NCBI GenBank assembly: GCA_021732745.1
Contig: JAKFUK010000002.1
Coordinates: 310,001-374,000 of the forward strand
DNA: 64,000 bases
From: Nevskia sp.
GTDB lineage: Bacteria > Pseudomonadota > Gammaproteobacteria > Nevskiales > Nevskiaceae
Direction: 5' to 3'
The notes under the pieces were generated by a model. The model had not been told where the DNA came from. It searched no databases and worked only from the letters and a program-made list of their open reading frames with translations. The position numbers and the translations under genes are program-made. Every line of letters begins with the position of its first letter. The first letter of the stretch is position 1. Of the stretch, positions 39,256 to 48,760 are shown one piece after another.

Positions 39256-40665
39256 ATGAGCCACGGCAATCCGATGTCGCGCCTCGCGCTGCGCTTCTGC
39301 GCGTGGTCGGAGCGCTGGTTTCCGGATGCCTGGGTGTTTTCGGTCAGCGCGGTGCTGATCGTCTGTGTCGCCGCCCTCGCGATCGGTGCAACGCCGACCG
39401 TCACCGCCAAGGCTTTCGGCGACGGGGCCTGGTCGCTGATCCCGTTCACGATGCAGGTTTGCTATGTGCTGATCGGCGGCCATGTGGTGGCGCTGTCGCC
39501 GCCGGTGGCGCGGCTGATCGAGAAGCTGGCGGCGCAACCGAAAACCGGTCCCGGCGCGGTCGGGCTGGTGGCGGTGACCTGCATGACCATGTCCCTGCTG
39601 CACTGGGCGCTCGGTTTCGTCACCGCCGGGCTGCTGGTGCGGGCGCTGGCCAGGCGAAGTGATTTGCCGATGGATTACCGCGCCGCTTCGGCCGCCGGTT
39701 ATCTGGGCCTGGGTGCGGTCTGGGCGCTGGGGCTGTCGTCGACGGCTGCGCAGTTCCAGGCCAATGCCGCCAGCATGAGCAAGGAATTGCTGGCGATCAC
39801 CGGTGTGATTCCGTTCACCCAGACCATCTTCCTGTGGCAGTCCGGGGTGATGACCGTGGTCATCTTCGCGATGTCCTGGTTCGTTGCCGTGCGTTCGGCC
39901 CCGGCGCAGCCGCAAACGGCGGAGCAACTGGGCATCGACGTGTCATTGCCCCGCGTGTCGCCCGCCCAGAGCCTGCGTCCCGGCGAGCGGCCCGAACACA
40001 GTCCGATCCTGAACTGGCTGCTGGCTGCCCTCGGCATTGCCTGGCTGTGGGGCGAGTTCGCGGCGCGTGGCTTCGTGCCTGCGATCGCCAACCTCAACAC
40101 CTACAACTTCCTGTTCCTGGTCATCGGCTTGCTGCTGCAAGGCACGCCGCGCCGTTTTCTCGATGCGGTGACCCATTCGGTGCCGACGACCGCCGGGATC
40201 ATGATCCAGTACCCGCTGTACGCCGGCATCGCCATGGTGCTGACTGCCGCGAAAACGCCGGACGGCGCGACCATTGCCGGTCATCTGTCGACCTTCTTCG
40301 CCAGCATCGCCACGAAAGAGAGCTTCCCGGTGGTGATCGGCCTGTACTCGGCCACCCTCGGTTTCTTCGTGCCCAGCGGCGGCGGCAAGTGGCTGATCGA
40401 AGCGCCGTACGTGATGCAGGCGGCCAACGAGCTGCGCGTGCATCTGGGCTGGAGCGTGATGATCTACAACGCCGCCGAAGCGCTGCCGAACCTGATCAAT
40501 CCGCTGTTCATGCTGCCGCTGCTCGGCATCGTGAAACTGAAGGTGCGCGACATCGTCGGCTACACGTTCATGCAGTTCATCGTCCATCTTCCGGTAGTGC
40601 TGTTCCTGCTCTGGGCGCTGGGGCTGACCCTGGAATACATCCCGCCGCAGATGCCGCCGCCATGA
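39256..40665 (+). CDS. atoE: Short-chain fatty acid transporter, AtoE family
   Basis: A 469-residue inner-membrane transporter of the AtoE family (short-chain fatty acid uptake). About ten or more membrane segments; family blocks include TMSLLHWALGFVTAGLLVRALA, ATKESFPVVIGLYSATLGFFVPSGGGKWLIEAPYV and NAAEALPNLINPLFMLP. It overlaps the next transporter gene by four bases. No ato catabolic genes are adjacent. Confidence 0.9.
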   Translation: MSHGNPMSRLALRFCAWSERWFPDAWVFSVSAVLIVCVAALAIGATPTVTAKAFGDGAWSLIPFTMQVCYVLIGGHVVALSPPVARLIEKLAAQPKTGPGAVGLVAVTCMTMSLLHWALGFVTAGLLVRALARRSDLPMDYRAASAAGYLGLGAVWALGLSSTAAQFQANAASMSKELLAITGVIPFTQTIFLWQSGVMTVVIFAMSWFVAVRSAPAQPQTAEQLGIDVSLPRVSPAQSLRPGERPEHSPILNWLLAALGIAWLWGEFAARGFVPAIANLNTYNFLFLVIGLLLQGTPRRFLDAVTHSVPTTAGIMIQYPLYAGIAMVLTAAKTPDGATIAGHLSTFFASIATKESFPVVIGLYSATLGFFVPSGGGKWLIEAPYVMQAANELRVHLGWSVMIYNAAEALPNLINPLFMLPLLGIVKLKVRDIVGYTFMQFIVHLPVVLFLLWALGLTLEYIPPQMPPP

Positions 40666-41933
40666 CGCCGCGCGCGCGCTTCCGGGCGATCTTCAGCGGC
40701 TCGATCGGCAACCTCGTCGAGTACTACGACTGGTACGCCTACTCGGCGTTCGCGCTGTACTTCTCGAAAGCCTTCTTCCCCGGCAGCAACCCGACCGCGC
40801 AGTTGCTGAACACCGCCGGCGTGTTCGCGCTGGGCTTCTTCATGCGGCCGATCGGCGGCTGGCTGATGGGCAGCCTGGCCGATCGAAAAGGCCGCCGCGC
40901 GGCGATGCTGCTGTCGGTGCTGATGATGTGCGCCGGCTCGCTGACCATCGCGATCACGCCGGGTTACGCGCAGATCGGCATCGCCGCGCCGATCATCCTG
41001 ATCGCCTGCCGGCTGGTGCAGGGACTGAGTCTGGGCGGCGAATACGGGATCTCCGCGACCTATCTGTCCGAGGTCGCGAGCAAAGAGCATCGCGGCTTCT
41101 GGTCCAGCTTCCAGTACGTCACGCTGATCCTCGGCCAACTGAGCGCGCTGGCGCTGCTGATCGTGCTGCAACGCTGGCTGCTGACGCCTGAGCAGCTCGA
41201 TGCCTGGGGCTGGCGCATTCCCTTCCTGATCGGCGGGCTGCTGGCGCTGGCTGCGCTCTGGCTGCGCCGTGGCCTGCACGAAACCGAAAGCTTCGCCAAG
41301 CAGGCGGCCCCGGAACGCTCGCCGCTGAGAAAGCTGCTGCACGAGCATCCGAAGCAGGTCGCAACCGTCATCGGCCTCACGCTGGGCGGCACCTTGGCCT
41401 TCTACACCGGCACCACCTACATGCAGAAGTTTCTGGTCAACACCAGCGGCTTCTCGAAGGACGATGCCACGCTGATTTCCGCCGCCGCGCTGTTCATCTA
41501 CATGCTGCTGCAACCGGCGTTCGGTGCGCTGTCCGACCGCATCGGCCGCCGGCCGCTGCTGATCTTTTTCGGCGTCGCCGGCGCACTCGGTACGGTGCCG
41601 ATGCTGTCGCTGCTGGCCACGGTGCGCGATCCCTACGCCGCATTCGCGCTGATGCTGGCCGGGCTGGTGGTGATCAGCGGCTACACGGCGGTCAATGCGG
41701 TGGTGAAGGCGGAGCTGTTCCCGGTCGCCGTGCGGGCACTCGGCGTGGGCCTGCCTTACGCGCTGACGGTGTCGTTGTTCGGCGGCACGGCGGAATATCT
41801 GGCGCTGTGGTTCAAGAAGCTCGGCGTCGAATCCGGTTTCTACTGGTATGTGGCGGCGATGATCGGCGTGTCGCTGCTGTTCTACCTGCGCCTGCCGGAA
41901 ACGCGCGACAGCTCGCGGATCGACCGCGATTGA
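40662..41933 (+). CDS. MFS transporter, metabolite:proton symporter family
   Basis: A 423-residue, twelve-segment MFS protein of the metabolite:H+ symporter type (ProP/KgtP relatives). The opening GSIGNLVEYYDWYAYSAFALYF, the loop-2 motif GSLADRKGRRAAM, RLVQGLSLGGEYG and the loop-8 motif GALSDRIGRRPLL are diagnostic. Substrates in the family are dicarboxylates or compatible solutes; which one cannot be told. The ATG at 40662 overlaps the atoE stop (ATGA). Confidence 0.9.
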   Translation: MTPRARFRAIFSGSIGNLVEYYDWYAYSAFALYFSKAFFPGSNPTAQLLNTAGVFALGFFMRPIGGWLMGSLADRKGRRAAMLLSVLMMCAGSLTIAITPGYAQIGIAAPIILIACRLVQGLSLGGEYGISATYLSEVASKEHRGFWSSFQYVTLILGQLSALALLIVLQRWLLTPEQLDAWGWRIPFLIGGLLALAALWLRRGLHETESFAKQAAPERSPLRKLLHEHPKQVATVIGLTLGGTLAFYTGTTYMQKFLVNTSGFSKDDATLISAAALFIYMLLQPAFGALSDRIGRRPLLIFFGVAGALGTVPMLSLLATVRDPYAAFALMLAGLVVISGYTAVNAVVKAELFPVAVRALGVGLPYALTVSLFGGTAEYLALWFKKLGVESGFYWYVAAMIGVSLLFYLRLPETRDSSRIDRD

Positions 41934-41989
41934 GAGCGGAAGCCGGGCCATTCGCCATAATCCCCGCAACTTCCTCTTCGAGACAGGCG

Positions 41990-43432
41990 ATGCACTACAT
42001 CGCAGGTGTGTGGCAATCCGGGCACGGCCCGACCTTCACGCGCAGCAATCCTTCGACCGACAGCGAAATCTGGCGTGGTCAGGCGGCCGACGCGGCTGAT
42101 GTCGACGCCGCTTTTCGCGCCGCACGGGCCGCTTTCGAGACCTGGTCGGACACCACCGTCGCCGAACGCGAGGGCATTGCCCGCCGCTACGCCGCGCTGC
42201 TCAAGGAACGCACGGAAGCGCTGGCGCTGACCATCGCCCGCGAAGTCGGCAAGCCGCTGTGGGAAGCGCGCGGCGAAGTGGCGACCATGGCCGGCAAGGT
42301 CGAGCTGTCGATCAAGGCCCTGCACGAGCGCACCGGCGTCAAGGAGCAGGCCACCGATTTCGGCCGCCATCGCCTGACCCATCGGCCGCATGGCGTGGTC
42401 GCGGTCTACGGGCCGTACAACTTTCCGGGTCATCTGCCGAACGGCCACATCGTTCCGGCCCTGCTGGCCGGCAACTGCGTGCTGTTCAAGCCCAGCGAGC
42501 TGACACCGATGACTGCCGAAGCGATGGTGCAGACCTGGATCGACGCCGGCCTGCCGCCGGGCGTGCTGAATCTGCTGCAAGGCGAGCGGGCGACGGGTGA
42601 AGCGGTCGCGAAGCATCCTGAACTCGACGGTCTCTATTTCACCGGCAGCTCGCGCACCGGTGCCATCCTGAACCAGCAGTTCGCAAGCAGCCCGGGGGTG
42701 ATCCTGGCGCTGGAAATGGGCGGCAACAATCCGCTGGTGGTTGGCGGGACTTACGACATTCCGGCCGCCGTTCACGAAATCGTCCAGAGCGCCTGGATCA
42801 CCAGCGGCCAGCGCTGCACCTGCGCGCGACGGCTGTTCGTGGCCGACGACGCACAAGGCGACGCCCTGGTGGCCGCGCTGGTGACGGCCGCGCAGGCTAT
42901 CACCGTCGGCCCGGCGGAAAGCCTGCCGCAGCCGTTCATGGGGCCGGTGGTGTCGGGCAAGGTGGCCGATCAACTGCTCGCCGTGCAGGCGCAACTCCTC
43001 GAACAAGGCGCGACCGCGCTGCTGCCGATGCGCAGGCTGGCGCAGGGGGCGGCCTATGTGACGCCGGCACTGATCGACGTCACCGCCGTCGTCGACCTGC
43101 TGCGCGATGAGGAAGACTTCGGCCCGCTGCTGAAACTGATCCGCTACCAGACCTTTGACGACGCCCTGCGCATGGCCCGCGCCACGCGCTACGGCCTGTC
43201 GGCCGGCCTGCTCAGCGATGACGACGGCGAATGGCAGCGCTTCCAGAAAGCCAGCCGCGCCGGCATCGTCAACCGCAACCGGCCGACCACCGGTGCCAGC
43301 GGGGCCTACCCGTTCGGCGGCACCGGCGCCAGCGGCAACCACCGCGCCAGCGCGTTCTACGCGGCCGACTACTGCGCCTACCCGGTCGCCAGCACTGAAG
43401 CCGATCGCCTGATCGCTCCGGTCAAGCCATGA
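41990..43432 (+). CDS. astD: N-succinylglutamate 5-semialdehyde dehydrogenase
   Basis: A 480-residue NAD-dependent aldehyde dehydrogenase of the arginine succinyltransferase pathway. The catalytic Glu is in LALEMGGNNP and the catalytic Cys in SGQRCTCARR, the AstD-specific form. AVYGPYNFPGHLPNGHIVPALLAGN is also typical. It overlaps ltaE by four bases, and astB follows 195 bp after ltaE. astA, astC and astE are not in the window. Confidence 0.93.
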   Translation: MHYIAGVWQSGHGPTFTRSNPSTDSEIWRGQAADAADVDAAFRAARAAFETWSDTTVAEREGIARRYAALLKERTEALALTIAREVGKPLWEARGEVATMAGKVELSIKALHERTGVKEQATDFGRHRLTHRPHGVVAVYGPYNFPGHLPNGHIVPALLAGNCVLFKPSELTPMTAEAMVQTWIDAGLPPGVLNLLQGERATGEAVAKHPELDGLYFTGSSRTGAILNQQFASSPGVILALEMGGNNPLVVGGTYDIPAAVHEIVQSAWITSGQRCTCARRLFVADDAQGDALVAALVTAAQAITVGPAESLPQPFMGPVVSGKVADQLLAVQAQLLEQGATALLPMRRLAQGAAYVTPALIDVTAVVDLLRDEEDFGPLLKLIRYQTFDDALRMARATRYGLSAGLLSDDDGEWQRFQKASRAGIVNRNRPTTGASGAYPFGGTGASGNHRASAFYAADYCAYPVASTEADRLIAPVKP

Positions 43433-44538
43433 ATCGTTCTGAAATCATTGACTTGCGTAGCGACACCGTCACCCGCCCGAGTGCTGCGATGCGGGCCGCG
43501 ATGCACGCGGCGGAGGTTGGCGATGACGTTTACGGCGACGATCCCAGCGTCAATCGCCTGCAGGACTACGCCGCCGATCGCTTCGGCTACGAGGCTGCAC
43601 TCTGGTTCCCGACCGGCACGCAGTCCAATCTGGCCGCCCTGATGAGCCACTGCGGCCGGGGCGACGAGATGATCGTCGGCCAGGACGCCCACACCTACCG
43701 CTATGAGCAGGGCGGTGCGGCGGTGCTCGGCTCGATCCAGCCGCAGCCACTGGTCAACCAGCCGGACGGCTCGCTGGCGCTGGCCGACATCGCTGCCGCG
43801 ATCAAGCCGGACGACCTGCATTTCGCTCGCACGCGGCTGCTGGCGCTGGAAAACACCATCGGCGGGAAAGTGCTGCCGCCGACCTATGTTCGAGACGCAA
43901 CCTTGTTCGCGAAGTCGCGCGGCCTGGCCACCCATCTCGACGGCGCGCGGCTGATGAACGCGGTGATCGCCTCCGGGCAGAGCGAGCGTGAAGCCGTCGC
44001 CGGTTTCGATTCGCTGTCCCTGTGCCTGTCGAAAGGCCTGGGCGCACCGGCCGGTTCGCTGCTGTTCGGTGCCAAGCCATTGATCGCCAATGCAAAACGC
44101 TGGCGCAAGGCGCTCGGCGGCGGGCTGCGGCAAGCCGGCGTCTATGCCGCTGCCGGGCTGCATGCGCTGGAACATCAGGTGGCGCGCCTTGCCGAGGATC
44201 ACGACAATGCCGTGCATCTGGCCGCTGGGCTGGCGGCGCTCGGGCTGAACGTCGAGCCGGTGCAGACCAATATGGTGTTCGTCGAGATCGCCCAGGAAGA
44301 CCTGGCGGCGCTCAAGCTCTACCTGCCCGAGCAGGGCGTCATCGCCAGCCTTGGCACGCGCACTCGGCTGGTCACCCACCTGGACGCGCCGCGCGACAAG
44401 ATCGACACCGCGCTGGCTGCCTTCGGCCGCTATTACGCGGTCAAGCAGCATGCGACCGCGACTTATCGCGCGGCGGCGTCACCGGCTGCGGGCGGCCTGC
44501 CGCCGGGCCTTGCCGAGCTGTACAGCGGGATGAGATGA
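43429..44538 (+). CDS. ltaE: Low-specificity L-threonine aldolase
   Basis: A 369-residue PLP enzyme splitting threonine or allo-threonine into glycine and acetaldehyde. The opening EIIDLRSDTVTRPSAAMRAAM and the PLP-Lys block SLCLSKGLGAPAGSLLFG are diagnostic. It overlaps astD by four bases, which makes it a translationally coupled member of the astD transcript. An aldolase in the middle of ast genes is unusual. Confidence 0.95.
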   Translation: MNRSEIIDLRSDTVTRPSAAMRAAMHAAEVGDDVYGDDPSVNRLQDYAADRFGYEAALWFPTGTQSNLAALMSHCGRGDEMIVGQDAHTYRYEQGGAAVLGSIQPQPLVNQPDGSLALADIAAAIKPDDLHFARTRLLALENTIGGKVLPPTYVRDATLFAKSRGLATHLDGARLMNAVIASGQSEREAVAGFDSLSLCLSKGLGAPAGSLLFGAKPLIANAKRWRKALGGGLRQAGVYAAAGLHALEHQVARLAEDHDNAVHLAAGLAALGLNVEPVQTNMVFVEIAQEDLAALKLYLPEQGVIASLGTRTRLVTHLDAPRDKIDTALAAFGRYYAVKQHATATYRAAASPAAGGLPPGLAELYSGMR

Positions 44539-44578
44539 AACCTATGCGCGGTCGCGCCGGCAACAACGTCAACCGTTC

Positions 44579-44688
44579 AACGCAAAGTCGCAAAGGGAAA
44601 AGAAAGGACGCAAAGAAAAGCATGATCGGAAAGCTTTTGCCTTCCTTTGCGTCCTCTGCTTCATCGTTGTCCTTTGCGCCTTTGCGTT
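44579..44688. repeat. Dispersed inverted repeat, GCAAAGGCGCAAAG family, copy 1
   Basis: Outer arms 44579-44596 and 44671-44688 pair at 17 of 18 positions; inner arms AGGACGCAAAG (44605-44615) and its complement (44645-44655) pair fully. The element lies in the ltaE-astB gap and ends 45 bp before the astB ATG. It shares the GGGAAAAGAAAGGACGCAAA and TTTGCGTTTAACTTTT words with the copy at 51041-51257. Confidence 0.9.
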
Positions 44689-44733
44689 TAACTTTTCAGC
44701 CTTCCCATTCGTCAGTGCCACCGCCCAACCTCC

Positions 44734-46065
44734 ATGACGATTGAAGCCAACTTCGACGGCCTCGTCGGCCCGACCCACAACTACGCCGGCCTTGCGCAAG
44801 GCAACAACGCCGCCGCCAAGAACGCCGAGCAGCCGTCGAATCCTGCCGCCGCCGCCTTGCAGGGGCTGGCGAAGATGCGGGCGCTGGCGAAACTCGGTCT
44901 TGCGCAGGGCGTGCTGCCGCCGCAGGAACGCCCTCATATCCCGACGCTCAAGCAGCTCGGTTTCGACGGTAAGGACGCCGAGGTGCTGATGCGCGTGCGC
45001 CGCGATGCGCCGCAGTTGCTGGCGGCGATGTCCTCGGCCTCGTCGATGTGGACAGCCAATGCGGCAACGGTTTCGCCGGGCGCCGACAGCGCCGACGGCC
45101 GCGTGCATTTCACGCCGGCCAATCTGGCTACCCATCTGCATCGCTCGATCGAGCCCGTGGTCACGGGGCGTGCGCTGGCGACGATCTTCCGCAGCGAAAA
45201 GCACTTCGCGCATCACGCAGCCCTGCCATCGACGCCGCAGATGGGCGACGAAGGGGCCGCCAACCACACACGGCTGTGCAGCGAGCATGGTGCGCACGGG
45301 CTGGAGCTGTTCGTCTACGGCGCGGCGGGCGACAAGGACCCGAAGCCCGAGGTCCATCCGGCGCGCCAGAACCGGGCGGCGGGCGAAGCCATCGCCCGCC
45401 TGCATCGGCTCGATCCGGATTACGTCCACCACGCCCAGCAACGCCCCGATTCGATCGACGCCGGGGTGTTCCACAACGATGTGATCGCGGTCGGCAACCA
45501 GCACCTGCTGCTGCATCACGAGCGGGCCTTCGTCGACACCAAGGCGATTCGCGACTGGGTCAAGCGGCGCATGTCGGGCCGCGATCCGGTTTTCATCGAG
45601 ATCAAGGACCGCGATCTGGGCGTCGATGAAGCGGTCAGCAGCTATCTGTTCAACAGCCAGTTGCTGACGATGCCGGACGGCACGATGCGCATGATCTGTG
45701 CGCACGAATGTCGGGACAACGAGCGGGTCTGGTCGGCGATTCAGCGCATTGTCGACGACCCACAGAACCCGATCGCCGGAGCAGAGGTATTCGACCTGCG
45801 CCAGAGCATGCGCAACGGCGGCGGCCCTGCCTGCCTGCGCCTGCGCGTGGTGCTGGACCCGGCGCAACAGGCGGCGGTCAACCCGAAAATCTGGATCGAC
45901 GATGCGCTGGCAACGCGGCTGGAAACCTGGGTTGGCAAGTATTACCGCGACCGTCTGGTGCTCGCCGACCTCGCCGACCCTCAGTTGCTCGACGCCTCGC
46001 GCAGCGCGCTCGACGAGCTGACCCAGATTCTGAAGCTCGGCAGCCTGTACGACTTCCAGCGCTGA
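44734..46065 (+). CDS. astB: N-succinylarginine dihydrolase
   Basis: A 443-residue hydrolase that converts succinylarginine to succinylornithine plus ammonia and CO2. Family blocks are [35 protein letters not shown] (catalytic His) and [16 protein letters not shown] (catalytic Cys). Length equals E. coli AstB (447 aa). With astD it supports arginine catabolism by the succinyl route. Confidence 0.95.
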   Translation: MTIEANFDGLVGPTHNYAGLAQGNNAAAKNAEQPSNPAAAALQGLAKMRALAKLGLAQGVLPPQERPHIPTLKQLGFDGKDAEVLMRVRRDAPQLLAAMSSASSMWTANAATVSPGADSADGRVHFTPANLATHLHRSIEPVVTGRALATIFRSEKHFAHHAALPSTPQMGDEGAANHTRLCSEHGAHGLELFVYGAAGDKDPKPEVHPARQNRAAGEAIARLHRLDPDYVHHAQQRPDSIDAGVFHNDVIAVGNQHLLLHHERAFVDTKAIRDWVKRRMSGRDPVFIEIKDRDLGVDEAVSSYLFNSQLLTMPDGTMRMICAHECRDNERVWSAIQRIVDDPQNPIAGAEVFDLRQSMRNGGGPACLRLRVVLDPAQQAAVNPKIWIDDALATRLETWVGKYYRDRLVLADLADPQLLDASRSALDELTQILKLGSLYDFQR

Positions 46066-46103
46066 GTACGTCGGCGTCGGCTTGGCAGTCGATCATTTCA
46101 AGG

Positions 46104-46129
46104 CATACCATAACGACACACCATAACGA
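46104..46129 (+). promoter_or_regulatory. Tandem 13-bp direct repeat, candidate operator
   Basis: Two head-to-tail copies of CAYACCATAACGA (46104-46116 and 46117-46129, 12 of 13 identical) end 11 bp before the ribbon-helix-helix antitoxin ATG. Such antitoxins bind tandem or inverted short sites at their own promoter. The repeats may also cover the promoter; no clear -35/-10 is seen. Confidence 0.55.
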
Positions 46130-46140
46130 AGGCCCCCAGC

Positions 46141-46452
46141 ATGGCCACCATGACCGTCCGCAGTACCTACGCGCTGGATCCGGAAACGGCACTCACCATC
46201 CGCGAGCTGGCCACGCAATGGAACGCCTCGCAGGCGGAAGTCATCCGCCGCTCGGTGCGCATCGCCGCCGGGCGTGAGAGCCTGCCTGCGAAGCCGAAGA
46301 TGACGGCGGCGCAGGTGATTGATCATTGGCGCAACAATCCGCCGCCGCGCAGCCTGGAAGAGACCGAGCGTCTGATCGCCGAAGTGCGCGCCATCCGCCA
46401 CGAGGGTGACGAGCTTTACTCCGAGAAGCTCGATCGCTTCCGGCAGCCTTGA
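46141..46452 (+). CDS. Ribbon-helix-helix antitoxin
   Basis: A 103-residue protein. The N-terminal ribbon-helix-helix reads TVRSTYALDPETALTIRELATQWNASQAEVIRRSVRIAA, a DNA-binding dimerisation fold. The charged C-terminal half would bind the toxin encoded next. It overlaps the PIN toxin gene by four bases. Autoregulation through the tandem repeat just upstream is likely. Confidence 0.82.
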   Translation: MATMTVRSTYALDPETALTIRELATQWNASQAEVIRRSVRIAAGRESLPAKPKMTAAQVIDHWRNNPPPRSLEETERLIAEVRAIRHEGDELYSEKLDRFRQP

Positions 46453-46841
46453 TTCACCTCGACACCAATGTGCTGATCCGCCTGCCGCACTTGGCCGAGC
46501 AGGGGCATCCGTTCCTGAATCGTCTGGGCAGCGGCGAGCCGATCGGCATGAGTGCCATCGCCTGGTTCGAGTTCTGTTCCGGCCTCGAAAAGGGGATCAG
46601 CGCGGAGGAGCATGCCTTCGCGATGGCCCTGGTCGGCGACCACCTGATGCCATTCGACGAGGTCTCGGCCGCGCTCGCCGCCCGGCTGTTCAATTCCGCA
46701 GGTCGGCGGCGGCGCCTCAAATCCGACGCCTGCATCGCCGCCACCGCGATCCGCGCCGGGGCGGAATTCGCGACGCTGAACGGGCCGGATTTCGAGCCCT
46801 TCGTGCCGCTCGGCCTGCGCCTGCTGGCATTGCAACCCTGA
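46449..46841 (+). CDS. PIN-domain toxin
   Basis: A 130-residue VapC-like ribonuclease. IHLDTNVLIRLP opens the PIN fold; SAIAWFEFCSGLE, KSDACIAATAIRAGAEFATLNGPDF give the later acidic residues and the NGPDF form of the last motif. The start is a TTG overlapping the antitoxin stop (TTGA). The stop abuts that of the convergent FecR-SPOR gene. Confidence 0.87.
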   Translation: MIHLDTNVLIRLPHLAEQGHPFLNRLGSGEPIGMSAIAWFEFCSGLEKGISAEEHAFAMALVGDHLMPFDEVSAALAARLFNSAGRRRRLKSDACIAATAIRAGAEFATLNGPDFEPFVPLGLRLLALQP

Positions 46842-47837
46842 TCAGGGCAGCAGCACCACCTTCACCGGCTTGATCCGCAGCCGCTCGGCAACATCGGCCG
46901 CTTTCGCATCGGCGACTTCGCGCGACGGATAACCGCGCACCTGGACGCTATGCCAGGTCTTGCCATCGACTTCCTTGATCCGCGTGAACGGCTGATAGCC
47001 ACCGGCGCGCAGCTTGTCGGCGACCAGCGCGGCGTTGTCGGCATTGCCATAGGAACCGAGAAGCAGGGTCCAGCCAGCGGGTTTGCCGGTCGGGGCGTTC
47101 GAGACCTGGGCGACCGGCGGCGGGGCTGTCACCACCGGCGCGGCTTCGGCGGCGACCACTGCCGTCAGCGGCGGCAGCTTGCCGGTCGGCGTGGTGGTGA
47201 ATTCGCGGCGCACCGCTTCCCAGTTCGCATCGCTGCGGGTTTGACGGCGCGCGCTATCGGCAACCGGCAGGTCGTAGCAGGCACCGTCGCGCAGGATTTC
47301 CTGACCGTCGCCCGCAATGGCGGTGACGGTCAAACGGCCGCTGGCAACGCAACTGCGCAGGCCGCGATCGCTGCGCTCGAAGAAATACTCGCCGGGCGTC
47401 AGGCTGGAGCGCCGGCCGCCGAAGAACAGATGGAACGGCCAGCGGCTGGCCTCTTGCGGCGGCAGCGTCCACAGCACGCGCAGATAGCCGGCGCGCAGGC
47501 TGACCAGACTGCGCAGGTCGGCGGCATCGGCGGCCACCGGCAGCTTTTCGATCGCCAGCATGGCGTCGCCGCCCAGTTCCAGCCGCCCTTCGCTGGCAAA
47601 CAGCAGGCTCAGGCGCGAATCGGTGCCGACGGTTTTCAGCACCTCGCGCTCGCGAATCACGTCGCCGGGCTTCAGGCGTCGCTGCTCGCCCAGCAGATCG
47701 GCGGAAGCCAACCCCGCCACCTGATCCACCACCAGCACCGGCGCGGCGCGGGCGGTCGTCGACACCGCAGCCACGGCCAGCAGGCTGATACCGATCCAGC
47801 GGAAAAAGACGGCAGGTGTGCAGATCAAGAGTGGCAA
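46842..47837 (-). CDS. Secreted FecR-like and SPOR-domain protein
   Basis: A 331-residue protein with a signal peptide (cleavage near ARAAP). Residues about 30-190 look like a FecR domain: LKPGDVIREREVLKTVGTDSRLSLLFASEGRLELGGD. A Pro/Ala linker follows (about 225-250). The C-terminal 75 residues form a SPOR domain (WTLLLGSYGNADNAALVADKLRAGGYQPF), which binds denuded septal peptidoglycan. The likely site is therefore the periplasm at the division septum. The start is a TTG, since no ATG precedes the signal sequence. The function is unknown beyond these domains. Confidence 0.75.
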   Translation of the reverse strand: MPLLICTPAVFFRWIGISLLAVAAVSTTARAAPVLVVDQVAGLASADLLGEQRRLKPGDVIREREVLKTVGTDSRLSLLFASEGRLELGGDAMLAIEKLPVAADAADLRSLVSLRAGYLRVLWTLPPQEASRWPFHLFFGGRRSSLTPGEYFFERSDRGLRSCVASGRLTVTAIAGDGQEILRDGACYDLPVADSARRQTRSDANWEAVRREFTTTPTGKLPPLTAVVAAEAAPVVTAPPPVAQVSNAPTGKPAGWTLLLGSYGNADNAALVADKLRAGGYQPFTRIKEVDGKTWHSVQVRGYPSREVADAKAADVAERLRIKPVKVVLLP

Positions 47838-47910
47838 TGGAGCAGACGCGGTGATGTCGACCGCTGATTATCGACCCTGACGCGCCTGACTTGAATGTCG
47901 GGCGGCAAAC

Positions 47911-48699
47911 CTAGCTGCCCAGTTCCGGCAGCGCTTTTTCAAGGATGGCGCGCACCTTGGCCATGCTGAGCGCCAGCCAGTGCTCGATCTGGCCGTGGAT
48001 GTCGCCGCTGCCGATGCCGGGTGCCCAGTTGACGCTGACCGCGAGGCAGGCGTACGGCAGCGCCAGTTCGGTGGCCAGCCCCGCTTCCGGCATGCTGGTC
48101 ATGCCGACCATGTCGCAGCCGTCCTGCTTCAGCCGACGGATTTCACCGGGAGATTCAAGACGCGGCCCCTGGGTGACGGCCATCACGCCGCCGTCGCGAA
48201 CGTCGACGCCAGCGGCTTTCGCCGCATCCAGCAGCGCCTTGCGCACCGAAGGCGCGTACGGCTGGTTGAATTCGATGTGCTTGAGGCCGCTGCCCGGCCG
48301 GCCGTCGAACAAGGTGTGCTCGCGGCCCCAGCTGTAGTCGATCAGATCGTTCGGCACTGCCAGCGCGCCGGGCGCAAACCAGCCGGCGATGGCACCGACA
48401 GCCCCGATGGCGATCACCTGCTCGACCCCGGCGTTCTTCAGTGCCCACATGTTCGCGCGGTAGTTGATGGCATGCGGCGGAATCTTGTGGCCCTGACCGT
48501 GGCGAGCCAGGAAGATCGCTTCGATGCCGGCGACCTGACCGCGCACCAGCGGTGCCGAAGGCGCACCGTAGGGCGTGTCGACCACCGTCGAAGCCGAGAT
48601 TTCCAGGCCCGGCCAGTCGTTCATGCCGGTGCCGCCGATGACGGCGACCTTCGGGCCGCCTTCGCGGGGCGTGAGGGGTGAGGCGTGAGGCGTGGTCAT
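47911..48699 (-). CDS. S-methyl-5'-thioinosine phosphorylase / MTA phosphorylase family
   Basis: A 262-residue nucleoside phosphorylase. Blocks AVIGGTGMNDWPGLEI, TPYGAPSAPLVRGQV, FLARHGQGHKIPPHAINYRAN and VGMTSMPEAGLATELALPYACLAVSVN align best with the methylthioinosine phosphorylase of Pseudomonas (PA3004), which salvages methylthioadenosine after deamination. Ordinary MTA phosphorylase is the alternative. The ATG at 48699 is used; the next dozen residues (TTPHASPLTPREG) are encoded by the CTCACNC repeat and are probably a tacked-on tail. hpt and nagZ are upstream on the same strand. Confidence 0.86.
   Translation of the reverse strand: MTTPHASPLTPREGGPKVAVIGGTGMNDWPGLEISASTVVDTPYGAPSAPLVRGQVAGIEAIFLARHGQGHKIPPHAINYRANMWALKNAGVEQVIAIGAVGAIAGWFAPGALAVPNDLIDYSWGREHTLFDGRPGSGLKHIEFNQPYAPSVRKALLDAAKAAGVDVRDGGVMAVTQGPRLESPGEIRRLKQDGCDMVGMTSMPEAGLATELALPYACLAVSVNWAPGIGSGDIHGQIEHWLALSMAKVRAILEKALPELGS
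48668..48694 (-). repeat. Heptanucleotide CTCACNC repeat at the MTIP start
   Basis: On the minus strand three full CTCAC(G/C)C units and flanks directly follow the start codon and are translated as PHASPLTP. It is the same word as in metG, in the same reading phase. Confidence 0.8.
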
Positions 48700-48760
48700 G
48701 TCTTCAGTTTCCGGGGTAACTTTCATCTGCAATGGCACAACGGAACTTCTACGCCAGCTT

